DNA of 36,488 bases from an uncultured Ignavibacteria bacterium (GTDB lineage Bacteria > Bacteroidota > Ignavibacteria > Kapaibacteriales > Kapaibacteriaceae). Positions 9,584-18,874 of this stretch are shown here, one piece after another (within the stretch, counting starts at the first letter, position 1; each line of letters starts with the position of its first letter). A program made the position numbers and the translations under genes. The stretch is from the NCBI GenBank assembly GCA_903939735.1, contig CAJAIA010000027.1:1-36488 (forward strand), read 5' to 3'. Below the pieces are notes generated by a model, which searched no databases, was not told the origin of the DNA, and was given only the letters and a program-made list of their open reading frames with translations.

Positions 9584-9622
9584 GGACCTATACCGTTGTT
9601 CAGAATTGGCGCGAATAGACTG

Positions 9623-9630
9623 CAAATATC
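9623..9630 (-). promoter_or_regulatory. Possible -7 box (GATATTTG) for acn
   Basis: The minus strand reads GATATTTG, seven of eight matches to TAnnTTTG, 39 nt before the acn ATG and between the ABC-F stop and acn. This would give acn its own promoter. No -33 partner is clear. Confidence 0.35.
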
Positions 9631-9651
9631 GGAAAACGGCGCTGGATGCCG

Positions 9652-11432
9652 TTACGCGATGCGCTCGCTCAGCTCCAACCAACGTGTCATGGCAGTATCG
9701 AGGTTCCGCGCGGCTTCGGCATGTTCCCCGGCCCAGCGGTGGTGATCCTCGTACGACCCTTCACCCGAGGCCATCTTGGCTTCAACGTCGGCAACAAGCG
9801 CCTCAAAACGGGGGATGTCGCGCTCGAGTTGCTCAAACTCCCGCTGATCGTTGAAGTTGAGCTTCTTCTTGGAAGGGGGCGGCGCAGCCGGGGTGCGCTG
9901 TGGCGCGTCCCCGCGGTCGTCGTTGGATTTCTTCGACCGTGCTTCGAGCTTCTCGAGGTACGTGGTGTAGTTGCCGGGGTATTCCTTGATCACGCCACCG
10001 GCTTCAAAGGCCCAGATGGTGTCGACGGTTTTGTCGAGGAATGCGCGATCGTGCGAGACGATGAGCAGGACGCCTTTGAAGTACGAGAGGTATTCCTCAA
10101 GTGCCGACAACGTCACGAGATCGAAGTCGTTTGTGGGCTCGTCCAGGAAGAGGACGTTGGGATTCGACATCAACACGCGAAGCAATCCGAGGCGACGTCG
10201 CTCGCCCCCTGACAGCGTGTGCACGTATGCGTGCTGCTGCTTGGAGGAAAACCCGAAGCGATCGCACAGCTCTTTCGCACTGATGTACCGCTCACGTCCG
10301 ACGCCCGCATCGATGTACTCTGCGATGTCACGCACGTTCGTCACAACGGTGGCATTCTCGTCGAGATCCTTGATCTCTTGTTGGAAGAAGCCGATCGTGA
10401 CGGTGTCGCCGATGCCGACGTGACCGCTGGTTGGACGGATAGAGCCGTTAAGGATGTTGAGCAGCGTAGTCTTACCGGCCCCATTTGCACCAATAATGCC
10501 GATGCGATTAGAGGGGGCTGCCCGATACGTGAAGTTGGTGATCATGGAACCGTGGGTGATATCGACTGCGTCGATAATCTTCCCACCAAGGAACCGTCCG
10601 CCCACTTCAATGTCGATATCGCGAAACTCCGTCGATGCAGTCTTCTGCTCGCGCTGCATCTTTTCGATCCAGTCGATGCGGCTTTGCTGTTTCGTGCGGC
10701 GTGCCTTTGCGCCTTTTTGCAGCCATGCGAGTTCTGTGCGGAGTTTGTTCCGCTGGTGATCAGCCGTTGCATCAGCGACGGCGATCATGGATTCTTTGCG
10801 TTCGAGGTACGACTCGTACGAGCCGTCGTAGGAGAAGAGGCGGTGCTGATCGAGCTCGATAATGCGCGTACACACAGCGTCGAGGAAGTACCGATCGTGC
10901 GTCACTAGCAAGAGTCCGCGTGATGTTGCCTGCAAGTCGTCCTGCAGCCATTGCACGCTCACAGCATCGAGATGGTTCGTTGGCTCATCGAGAATCAGCA
11001 AGTCTGGCTGGGCCATCAACGCACGAGCAATCGCAACGCGCTTGCGCTGTCCGCCCGACATAATGTGGACGTCGCGGAGTGGATCGTGAATGCCGAGTTT
11101 GCCGAGCGTGCGATTTGCACGCGTCTCAAGTTCCCATTCCTCGAGAAACCCATGTCCTTGATCGTACGCTGATGTCACGGCATGCAATGCAGTGTCGGAG
11201 CGCTCGAAGGTAGGAAGCTGCGGGAGGTACTCGACGCGTGCGTCGCGATTGAACGCTACCTCTCCTGCATCCGGCGTGTCGAGTCCGGCGATGATGCGCA
11301 GGAGCGAGGTTTTACCCGCGCCGTTGCGACCGATAACACCGATGCGTTCGCCTGACTGCATTCCAAAGGAGATGCCTTCGAAGAGAACCTTCTCGTAGTA
11401 CGATTTACTGAGGTCGGTTGCAGAGAACAGGG

Positions 11433-11436
<4 letters not shown>
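9652..11436 (-). CDS. ABC-F family ATPase (Uup-like)
   Basis: A soluble twin-ATPase ABC protein with no membrane segments, of the class that binds the ribosome E site. The first ATPase domain has Walker [10 protein letters not shown], signature MSGGQRKR and Walker [14 protein letters not shown] charged linker rich in Lys/Arg follows (about residues 225-300). The second domain has [17 protein letters not shown] and [14 protein letters not shown]-terminal helical extension ([18 protein letters not shown] onward) is the coiled coil seen in Uup. The 594-aa length fits. Its ATG overlaps the desaturase stop (ATGA), so translation is coupled. Uup versus another ABC-F subgroup is a judgement from the C-terminal coil. 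Confidence 0.93.
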
Positions 11437-12365
<929 letters not shown>

Positions 12366-12388
12366 TTTCCGAAGGTGGATGAGCGACA

Positions 12389-12396
12389 CAAAGTTA
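12389..12396 (-). promoter_or_regulatory. -7 promoter box TAACTTTG for the desaturase operon
   Basis: Perfect TAnnTTTG match on the minus strand, 23 nt upstream of ATG 12365. It sits after the terminator of the upstream PPIase gene, marking the start of the desaturase-ABC-F unit. Confidence 0.6.
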
Positions 12397-12431
12397 CGGA
12401 TAAAGGGGTCTGTAATTGCGGGCGAAAACGA

Positions 12432-12459
12432 AACGAGCCGCACATGTGTGCGGCTCGTT
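12432..12459 (-). terminator. Intrinsic terminator of the FKBP pair
   Basis: A perfect 12-bp inverted repeat (AACGAGCCGCAC / GTGCGGCTCGTT, 4-nt loop) lies 22 bp after the PPIase stop at 12482. On the minus strand it is followed by a T-rich tail (TCGTTTTCGC). Strong GC stem and position make this the clearest terminator in the window. Confidence 0.85.
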
Positions 12460-12481
12460 GTTCAATGCTATGGAGCGTGTC

Positions 12482-13189
12482 TTACTTCGTGATGTCGAGC
12501 AACTCAACTTCGAAGATCAATGTCTCGTTTGGTCCGATCGCTCCGCCTGCGCCGTTTGAACCGTAGGCAAGTTCCGATGGGATGTAGAACATGTACTTCG
12601 AACCAACTGACATCAGTTGTACGCCTTCTGTCCAACCAGCGATCACGCCACCGAGTGGGAACTCAATCGGCTCACCGCGCTTGACTGAGCTGTCGAACAC
12701 TGTGCCATCGATGAGTGTGCCTGTGTAGTGCACCTTCACCGTGTTTTCCTTGGTTGGCTTCTTGCCCTTGCCTTCGGTGACAACCTTGTACTGCAGACCA
12801 GATGGTGTTGTCATCACGCCGGCCTTCTTCTTGTTTTCTGCGAGGAATGCTTCGCCCTTGCCCTTTGCTGCTTCGCCCTTCTTCGCGCTTTCAGCTTGCA
12901 TGCGAGCCATTGTCTCCTGCTGGAGCTTCATCATGGCTTCTTGCAGTGCTTCATCGCTCAGGAGTGGCTTGCCCGACATCATGTCGCGCAGACCTGCGAG
13001 GAGCATGCCGAGATTGAGGTCGAGACCTTGATCGACGAGTGACTTTCCGATTTGCTGACCAACGGCGTAGCTCGTTGTGTCTTTTGCTGTTGTTGGTTTC
13101 ACGCTGTTAACCTGTTGTTGTGCTGAAGCGTTCGATGTCAGCGCCACGCTGACGATCACGCTAGCTGCGAGAATGAGAAGTGTGCGCAT
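12482..13189 (-). CDS. FKBP-type peptidyl-prolyl isomerase, secreted (FkpA-like)
   Basis: Periplasmic folding helper catalysing cis-trans isomerisation of Xaa-Pro bonds. Residues 1-23 are a Sec signal ending ASA. The N-terminal dimerisation domain (TTSYAVGQQIGKSL, then a Lys/Glu/Met-rich helix) is typical of FkpA/Mip. The FKBP domain (about 130-235) has VKVHYTGTLIDGTVFDSS, GVIAGWTEG and the final TLIFEVELLDI. The 235-aa length fits. AAGG lies about 12 nt before the ATG. It is 32 bp behind a paralogous PPIase gene and shares its promoter; a strong terminator follows. Confidence 0.95.
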   Translation of the reverse strand: MRTLLILAASVIVSVALTSNASAQQQVNSVKPTTAKDTTSYAVGQQIGKSLVDQGLDLNLGMLLAGLRDMMSGKPLLSDEALQEAMMKLQQETMARMQAESAKKGEAAKGKGEAFLAENKKKAGVMTTPSGLQYKVVTEGKGKKPTKENTVKVHYTGTLIDGTVFDSSVKRGEPIEFPLGGVIAGWTEGVQLMSVGSKYMFYIPSELAYGSNGAGGAIGPNETLIFEVELLDITK

Positions 13190-13221
13190 ACGTTGGTGCT
13201 ACCTTGATGAACAATGATGAG

Positions 13222-13938
13222 TTACTTCTTGATGCCGAGGAGTTCAATCTCGAACACGAGAACGCTACCCGGTGGGATGAGTTCGCTGCCTTGTGGTCCG
13301 TACGCAAGTTCATTCGGCAGATACGCCTTGAACTTCGAACCTTCCGGCATCAGCTGGAGAAGCTCAGAGAAGCCAGGGATCACGCCGCCGACAGGGAATT
13401 CAGCAGGTTGGTTGCGCTGAATGGAGCTGTCGAACACCTTGCCGTCGATGAGCATGCCGGTGTAATGCACAACAACAGTTTGCGTTGCTGTTGGACGTGG
13501 ACCATTGCCTTGCTTGATGACTTCGTATTGCAGACCAGATGCGGTTGTTGTTACGCCAGCCTTTGTCTTGTTCTTGGCAAGAAACTCATTGCCAACCTTG
13601 CGCACAGAGTCAGCCGTCTTGGCCATGTCTGCTTGCTTCTTTTGCTCGTTGGCCTTCATCTTCTCCATTGCCTGCTCTTGCACAGACATCAGCACCTTTT
13701 GCACGACAGAATCGGCAAAGAGTGGCTTTTCGTTGAGCGCATCTTGGATGCCGGCGATGAATGCACGCGAATCGATTTCGATGCCTTGCTCGCGGAACGA
13801 CTTACCGATTTGCAGACCGATAGCATAGCTAGTCGAATCGCTCTTTGTCGATGCTTCCACGCCATTGATGTCGGGAATTTGGTTGGAGCAACCGATAAGG
13901 ATGCCAGCCGCAACCACGGTGGTCAGGATGACCTTCAT
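13222..13938 (-). CDS. FKBP-type peptidyl-prolyl isomerase, lipoprotein
   Basis: Paralogue of the adjacent PPIase with the same order: an FkpA-type N-terminal domain (TSYAIGLQIGKSF), a charged helix, then an FKBP domain with VVHYTGMLIDGKVFDSS, GVIPGFSE and VFEIELLGIKK. The difference is the export signal: it ends in a lipobox LIGC (Cys17), so this copy is membrane-anchored while its neighbour is soluble. AAAGGA precedes the ATG, and a TATCTTTG promoter box lies 28 nt upstream. The pair probably arose by duplication. Confidence 0.95.
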   Translation of the reverse strand: MKVILTTVVAAGILIGCSNQIPDINGVEASTKSDSTSYAIGLQIGKSFREQGIEIDSRAFIAGIQDALNEKPLFADSVVQKVLMSVQEQAMEKMKANEQKKQADMAKTADSVRKVGNEFLAKNKTKAGVTTTASGLQYEVIKQGNGPRPTATQTVVVHYTGMLIDGKVFDSSIQRNQPAEFPVGGVIPGFSELLQLMPEGSKFKAYLPNELAYGPQGSELIPPGSVLVFEIELLGIKK

Positions 13939-13966
13939 TGTGAATCCTTTGAATTGAAACGGACGG

Positions 13967-13974
13967 CAAAGATA
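13967..13974 (-). promoter_or_regulatory. -7 promoter box TATCTTTG for the FKBP operon
   Basis: Perfect TAnnTTTG on the minus strand, followed by a 28-nt leader with an AAAGGA ribosome site before ATG 13938. It contrasts with genes in this window where the same box abuts the start codon. Confidence 0.6.
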
Positions 13975-13980
13975 CGGCGA

Positions 13981-14307
13981 TTATGCCTCCGTCGGCGGTT
14001 CCCAGAGGTGATGGCGCATGTCAACGGCCTCGCCCAGAAACTGGACACCCTCGGCTTCGAGGCGCTCGCGCATCACGTAGGGGGTCTCGAAATGCATCTT
14101 CCCGGAGAGTTCGCCGAGGCGATTCACCACGCGATGGCAGGGGATGTCGATCCGGTCGCTATGCGCTACGGCGTTCAGGGCCCACCCGACGAGCCGCGCA
14201 CCCCCTCGGGATCCAATGGCCGCTGCGATGTGTCCGTACGTGGTGACCTTCCCATGCGGGACGGCACGCACGATGTCGTAAATGCGTTCGTAGATGTCAG
14301 AGGCCAT
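13981..14307 (-). CDS. Minimal MGMT-like (alkyltransferase-like) DNA-binding protein
   Basis: A 108-aa protein made only of the O6-alkylguanine-DNA alkyltransferase C-terminal domain. It has the helix-turn-helix recognition part (GKVTTYGHIAAAIG, residues 19-32), then GWALNAV and the active-site motif IPCHRVVN with Cys57 intact. The N-terminal domain of full MGMT is absent, as in ATL proteins, but most ATLs replace the Cys with Trp or Ala. It may repair or flag O6-alkylguanine. The start ATG 14307 sits 3 nt after a TATCTTGC box. A longer reading to 14352 would overlap the divergent gene and lacks family similarity. Confidence 0.85.
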   Translation of the reverse strand: MASDIYERIYDIVRAVPHGKVTTYGHIAAAIGSRGGARLVGWALNAVAHSDRIDIPCHRVVNRLGELSGKMHFETPYVMRERLEAEGVQFLGEAVDMRHHLWEPPTEA

Positions 14308-14310
14308 GCC

Positions 14311-14318
14311 GCAAGATA
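14311..14318 (-). promoter_or_regulatory. -7-like box TATCTTGC 3 nt before the MGMT-like ATG
   Basis: The minus strand reads TATCTTGC-GGC-ATG, the same layout as at 5123-5130. It lies in the 39-bp gap shared with the divergent FAD oxidoreductase gene. Confidence 0.45.
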
Positions 14319-14333
14319 GCGCGCGAACCTCCG

Positions 14334-14341
14334 TAGCTTCG
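14334..14341 (+). promoter_or_regulatory. -7-like box TAGCTTCG 5 nt before the FAD oxidoreductase ATG
   Basis: The plus strand reads TAGCTTCG-TAGCT-ATG (start 14347), a TAnnTTcG variant with no room for a Shine-Dalgarno. Together with the box at 14311 it makes a very compact divergent promoter pair. Confidence 0.4.
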
Positions 14342-14346
14342 TAGCT

Positions 14347-15930
14347 ATGCATCGCAGAATTGAGCTCGCCCTACGTCCGTCCCAAGCCGCCGACCCCGTC
14401 GATGTTCGACGGATGGTTGCATCGGAGCTCGGGTGCTCCGACGACGATCTCACCTCGATCCGTCCGGTTCGCCGGTCGATCGATGCACGCTCGCGCTATC
14501 CTGTTGTGCGTCTGACGGTGGATGCCTACGTGCACGAAGATGCTCCGGTTCCGCCGCGCGAGGTGGATCGGTGCCTTCCAGCCGACCCAACGAAGCGCGT
14601 CCTTATCGTTGGGGCAGGTCCTGCCGGCTACTTCGCCGCGCTGGAGCTACTCACGCAGGGCATTACGCCGGTCGTGCTCGACCGTGGTAAGGATGTTCGG
14701 GCTCGACGCCGGGATCTGCGTGCAATTCAGCAGGACGGTGTGGTGAACCCCCATTCGAACTATTGCTTCGGCGAGGGTGGTGCCGGAACATATTCCGACG
14801 GAAAGCTCTACACCCGATCGCACAAACGCGGCAGTATCTCGCGCGTGTTGCAGCTGTTAGTCGATCATGGGGCAACGCCCGATATCCTCGTCGATACCCA
14901 TCCGCACATTGGTTCCAACAAGCTCTGGGCCGTGGTCCAAGCTATACGCGAAACGATCCTGCGCCTCGGGGGTGAAGTGCACTTTGATACGCACGTCACG
15001 GGTTTTGCGATGCGCACAACGCCGGAGCGTCGGATCGCTGGCGTTGTATGCGCCAATGGGTCGGAGATACTTGCCGACGCCGTGATCTTGGCAACAGGAC
15101 ACAGCGCGCGTGATGTGATCGACATGTGCGTGGAGCACGACGTTGCGATCGAAGCCAAGCCCTTCGCACTCGGTGTCCGCATTGAACATGCCCAAGCACT
15201 TGTTGACGAGATTCAGTATCACCAATCTCCCCGCGATCCTCATCTTCCCGCGTCGTCCTACAAGCTGGTGTGCCAGTCGAACGGACGTGGTGTGTTTTCG
15301 TTCTGTATGTGTCCGGGCGGACTTATCGTGCCGGCCGCAACGGCGCCTGGCGAGATCGTTGTGAATGGGATGTCGATGTCGCGACGTGATTCGCCGTTCG
15401 CGAATTCTGGGACGGTGGTTGCGGTCGAAGAGGATGACTGGCAGCCATTTGCAGCGCACGGTGTGCGTGCCGCGCTGGAATATCAAGCATCCGTAGAGCG
15501 CGCAGCGTTTGCCGCAACGGGCGATGGTTCGCAGCGTGCGCCAGCGCAACGGTTGATGGACTATCTCGATGGTACAGTGTCAGCAACAATCCCACGCACG
15601 TCCTACATTCCTGGTCATTCGAGCGTTGATATTCGATCGATACTTCCAGCACCTGTTGATGCACGTCTGCGTGCTGCGATTCGTGAGTTCGGACGGATGA
15701 TGCCGGGATACCTCACGAACGACGCTGTGATGGTTGGTGTTGAGTCGCGCACGTCTTCACCAGTCCGCATTCCACGCGATCCGGTTACGCGCGAACACAC
15801 GTCGGTGCGAGGCCTCTATCCATGTGGCGAAGGTGCCGGGTATGCAGGGGGCATTGTAAGCGCCGCGCTCGACGGACAGAACGTAGCGCAGTCACTGATG
15901 CAACAGGTGTTTACCCACGTGCCGCGATGA
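14347..15930 (+). CDS. FAD-dependent dehydrogenase (COG2509-type)
   Basis: A 527-aa flavoprotein of the large uncharacterised FAD-dependent dehydrogenase family found in many bacteria. A small N-terminal domain (1-85) precedes the Rossmann FAD motif VLIVGAGPAGYFAALEL. Family signatures follow: NCYFGEGGAGTYSDGKL-like text (seen as NYCFGEGGAGTYSDGKLYTR), HIGSNKL, the ILATGHSARD dinucleotide loop, FCMCPGGLIVPA and the C-terminal GLYPCGEGAGYAGGIVSAA. The substrate is unknown. No membrane segment. The 3' end overlaps the convergent amine oxidase gene by 20 bp. Confidence 0.93.
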   Translation: MHRRIELALRPSQAADPVDVRRMVASELGCSDDDLTSIRPVRRSIDARSRYPVVRLTVDAYVHEDAPVPPREVDRCLPADPTKRVLIVGAGPAGYFAALELLTQGITPVVLDRGKDVRARRRDLRAIQQDGVVNPHSNYCFGEGGAGTYSDGKLYTRSHKRGSISRVLQLLVDHGATPDILVDTHPHIGSNKLWAVVQAIRETILRLGGEVHFDTHVTGFAMRTTPERRIAGVVCANGSEILADAVILATGHSARDVIDMCVEHDVAIEAKPFALGVRIEHAQALVDEIQYHQSPRDPHLPASSYKLVCQSNGRGVFSFCMCPGGLIVPAATAPGEIVVNGMSMSRRDSPFANSGTVVAVEEDDWQPFAAHGVRAALEYQASVERAAFAATGDGSQRAPAQRLMDYLDGTVSATIPRTSYIPGHSSVDIRSILPAPVDARLRAAIREFGRMMPGYLTNDAVMVGVESRTSSPVRIPRDPVTREHTSVRGLYPCGEGAGYAGGIVSAALDGQNVAQSLMQQVFTHVPR

Positions 15931-17428
15931 TGCGTTCTGCTGCCAGACGTCCGGTTTCAGCGGCACCGTTCATGTAGCCCTTGTGCTGCAAGCTGCAGTG
16001 TTCGCCCGCAAAGTGCAGGTTGCCAACAGACGCACCTTCGACGCCGTAGAAATCTGTCCATTGGCCCGGACCATATGCTGAATACGATGCCTTGATGAAT
16101 GGCTGCGTTGGCCAATGCATGCGCTCGACGCGCGTAGGTTGAATGCCCACGCTGAACGGCCAAGCGGTGTTGATATGCTTCATCATCATTGCGCCGGCAT
16201 CCTTGTTCGACATGCCTTGAATCACGCGACTCATGCTGCCGCCGTAGAACATCGTAAGGCCAGCGCCCTTCGTGCCCTGCATGTGAGAGTTCTCCCACAC
16301 CAGCTGCAATGGAAGGTCGGTGAGGATGGTTCCGCTGCGTTCGTTGTTTACCCAGAATGCATCGCTAAAGCCCATGAGCAATTTGCCGTTTGTGCCATAG
16401 CGCAGCTCGTTGATAACGCGACGCTTGCTCTCCGGAAGTTCGACGTTGATCGCAACGTTGCGCAGCATCGTAAAGGGAAGAGCGAGAACTACGTGATCGG
16501 CCGCAACATGCAACGAGTCGATGCCTCGCTGGAAGGCGAGAACATACCTCGTGCCATCATGCGACACATCAGTGAGGACATGGTTGGTGTGGGTTGTATC
16601 GCGCACACTCGATGCGAGCGCATCGGTAATCCGCTGCACGCCGCCCTTGACGACGAACCGTTCATCACTCGAACCAAACGGTCTGAACTCGCCATCAGTT
16701 GTGTCGGTGCTGACCATGGTGATGAGGTTAAGCGCGCTCTGCTCACCCAGCTCGAGTCCGTTCTCCGTAACGAAGGCAATCTCCAGAAACGACCGAAGCC
16801 ATCCCTCAATGCCGAGTCCGGCAAAGTAGGATTCAAGCGAAAGCAGATCGAGTGCGCGTGCCGGGCTGGTACGAAGATCTGACAGTGATGGTGGAAGCTT
16901 CTCGGCGTCTGCGGCGATACGTGGAAGGAATGGCTCGATCGCCTCGACAACATCCTCCATGGTATAGGTGCGACCGTGGAAGTAGTAGGTGTCGTTCGTG
17001 TGGTAGCGCATCGAGTCCGTATCGATGAGTTCAACACCAAGCGATTTGGCAAGTGTGAGCATGTCGCCATGTCCACTGTCGATAAACTCGCCGCCAAGCT
17101 CAGTCCATGAGTTGTCGATCAACAGATTGTTCGCCGTCAAACACCTGCCCCCTACGCGCTTCGATGCTTCGAACAACGCAACCTCGACGTTCGACTTCTT
17201 GAGCAGCCATGCGGCATGCAATCCAGCAAGGCCAGCACCAACAACCGCTACCTGCACGGTGCGGTCAATGCGAACGGATGGCGACTTCGTGCAGCTATGC
17301 ACGACAGCTGGTGTTGCCGCCGCAGCTGCCGCAAGTGCTGATGTGTGCAGGAACGACCGCCGTGAAGGACTGTGCTGCGCTTGCGCGAGCGCACGACGGA
17401 AGAGTTGCATGAGAGGTGTTCGAGCCAT
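15911..17428 (-). CDS. Flavin-containing amine oxidase, Tat-exported
   Basis: FAD-dependent oxidase of the monoamine oxidase/phytoene desaturase superfamily. The N-terminus has a twin-arginine signal (RRSFLHTS followed by an Ala-rich stretch and AAAAATPAVVHSC), so the folded flavoprotein is probably exported. The FAD motif VAVVGAGLAGLHAAWLL and the RVGGRCLTA motif follow. The C-terminal FAD site is NLHFAGEHCS with GYMNGAAETG. Substrate (amine or other) unknown. An open stretch upstream to 17464 is less likely to be coding: ATG 17428 lies 4 nt from a perfect TATCTTTG box. It follows the vWA-OmpA gene by 39 bp. Confidence 0.9.
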   Translation of the reverse strand: MARTPLMQLFRRALAQAQHSPSRRSFLHTSALAAAAAATPAVVHSCTKSPSVRIDRTVQVAVVGAGLAGLHAAWLLKKSNVEVALFEASKRVGGRCLTANNLLIDNSWTELGGEFIDSGHGDMLTLAKSLGVELIDTDSMRYHTNDTYYFHGRTYTMEDVVEAIEPFLPRIAADAEKLPPSLSDLRTSPARALDLLSLESYFAGLGIEGWLRSFLEIAFVTENGLELGEQSALNLITMVSTDTTDGEFRPFGSSDERFVVKGGVQRITDALASSVRDTTHTNHVLTDVSHDGTRYVLAFQRGIDSLHVAADHVVLALPFTMLRNVAINVELPESKRRVINELRYGTNGKLLMGFSDAFWVNNERSGTILTDLPLQLVWENSHMQGTKGAGLTMFYGGSMSRVIQGMSNKDAGAMMMKHINTAWPFSVGIQPTRVERMHWPTQPFIKASYSAYGPGQWTDFYGVEGASVGNLHFAGEHCSLQHKGYMNGAAETGRLAAERIIAARG

Positions 17429-17432
17429 ACCG

Positions 17433-17440
17433 CAAAGATA
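17433..17440 (-). promoter_or_regulatory. -7 promoter box TATCTTTG 4 nt before the amine oxidase ATG
   Basis: The minus strand reads TATCTTTG-CGGT-ATG. This is a perfect TAnnTTTG so close to the start that a transcript initiated there would have almost no 5' leader. No Shine-Dalgarno is present. Confidence 0.5.
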
Positions 17441-17467
17441 CTGGGCAACCTGGCTGTGTCGCATCCG

Positions 17468-18865
17468 CTACTTGCGGAGAATGCGAAACACCGTTCGGCG
17501 ATTCTTTGCTTGATTCTCGGGTGAATCGTTCGGCACCACCGGCATGCTGAACCCATACCCCTTGGTGCGAAGTCGTGTTGCATCAATGCCACGTCCGACG
17601 AGCGCCGACTTAACAGCCTCGGCACGCGCCATGGAGAGTCGAAGATTGAACTCTTCACCACCAATGTTGTCGGTGTGGCCCTGCACTTCGAGTACAACAC
17701 GCTCGAAGCGCTCGAGCGCATCAGCCAGCTCATCCAGAATGTAGTACGACGAGGTGTCGATCGTGCTTTGATTGAAGGCAAACAGAATCGGCCTTGAGAA
17801 CTCATCGCGAATGTCTGGAGGCACCAGTGGCGACTTGTCGTACTGACCGCGGGCAATCAGCGTGTCACGTCCTGGAAGCTGCACGGTGAGATCTGCTACG
17901 TGCAATCCCTCGTACCGAGGCGGAGTGTAGGTAACCAGGTAGTAGTTGCGCAAGCTTCGGTAGATGTCCATGAAGATTGCGAGCAGGTCCTTCTTCGTAT
18001 ATGCACGGTAGTACTTGCCACCCGTATAAAGCGAAAGATCCTGCAGCGGCTCATCCCGAGCGTAGCCGAAGCCAACGCAGTAGATCGAAATGTTGTGTTT
18101 GGTGGCGTACTCAAAGATGTCGCCCACCTTAGCTGTCGACTGATTTTCATCGCCGTCGGCGAAGACGACGCAAACCTTTGGTTGATCGAGTGGCACGCGC
18201 TCGAGCGTCTTCAACGTCTTGAGAATTCCGTCGTACGTCGCTGTAAACAGACCCTGCGACATCTTCCGATACTCACGGAATGCAGGTAGCATCTCCGCCG
18301 TATCAGACGTAAGCGGAAACACCGTGCGAATGTCTTTGTGATACGCCGTCAGCGACACATTGTCGAACGAACGCTTTAGTCCGATGAAGATCTCGGTTCC
18401 ATAGTCGATCGTCTCTTTGACGCCTTTCATCGATCCCGAGCAGTCGATTGCCAGCGCAATGTTTGCCGGCACAGAGTCGGCCTCGCCGTATTCTCGAACA
18501 CGATAGTCTGTGATCGTCGCGTGCTTCTGTTTGCGACGTGCTCCGAGATGTTCAACGAGCTGCGGAAAATAGTCCGGCGCGCTGTCGGCCTTGTACGGAG
18601 CAGCCATGTGCGTTACGACAAACCCTGTGGTGTCGAGAACGCGCACGAAGAGACGAATGGAATCCGGATAGGCGTAGTGCTCAACCTTCCACACATCGGT
18701 GCGAACGTTGCGCACATCGACCGAGTCGACGTGCTTTGTGCCAACAAAACGGAGCTCAACCTTCTTCTCACCCTCGGTGCGAAGGTCGAAGTTCTGTTGG
18801 AGTTTGCGGGGTCCGCCACAGGCTACGCAGACCACGGCAAGAATGCACCACCGGAGGATGTTCAT
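17468..18865 (-). CDS. von Willebrand A / OmpA-domain lipoprotein
   Basis: Predicted outer-membrane or periplasmic lipoprotein that binds peptidoglycan. The signal ends in lipobox VCVAC (Cys16). A beta-rich N-terminal domain (20-130) leads to a vWA domain with a metal-ion-dependent adhesion site, DCSGSM (Asp141, Ser143, Ser145), plus the later FADGDENQS. The C-terminal OmpA domain (~345-465) has VQGHTDNIGGEEFNLRLS, RLRTKGYG and NRRTV, the peptidoglycan-anchoring residues. The 465-aa vWA plus OmpA combination is uncommon but plausible in FCB bacteria. It follows the MCE gene by 9 bp and belongs to the ssb operon. Confidence 0.9.
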   Translation of the reverse strand: MNILRWCILAVVCVACGGPRKLQQNFDLRTEGEKKVELRFVGTKHVDSVDVRNVRTDVWKVEHYAYPDSIRLFVRVLDTTGFVVTHMAAPYKADSAPDYFPQLVEHLGARRKQKHATITDYRVREYGEADSVPANIALAIDCSGSMKGVKETIDYGTEIFIGLKRSFDNVSLTAYHKDIRTVFPLTSDTAEMLPAFREYRKMSQGLFTATYDGILKTLKTLERVPLDQPKVCVVFADGDENQSTAKVGDIFEYATKHNISIYCVGFGYARDEPLQDLSLYTGGKYYRAYTKKDLLAIFMDIYRSLRNYYLVTYTPPRYEGLHVADLTVQLPGRDTLIARGQYDKSPLVPPDIRDEFSRPILFAFNQSTIDTSSYYILDELADALERFERVVLEVQGHTDNIGGEEFNLRLSMARAEAVKSALVGRGIDATRLRTKGYGFSMPVVPNDSPENQAKNRRTVFRILRK

Positions 18866-18874
18866 GAAGGGAGT

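Noticed and set aside
9584-9682. A 33-residue N-terminal extension of aconitase
   Set aside because: It overlaps the ABC-F stop region and lacks family similarity; ATG 9583 gives the standard N-terminus.
12366-12443. A 26-residue N-terminal extension of the desaturase
   Set aside because: It would be translated from the terminator hairpin of the upstream gene and contains the TAACTTTG promoter box.
13180-14319. A 379-codon open frame on the plus strand
   Set aside because: It lies antisense to the FKBP genes and the MGMT-like gene, whose family motifs are clear. Its translation has no recognisable domain and no ribosome site.
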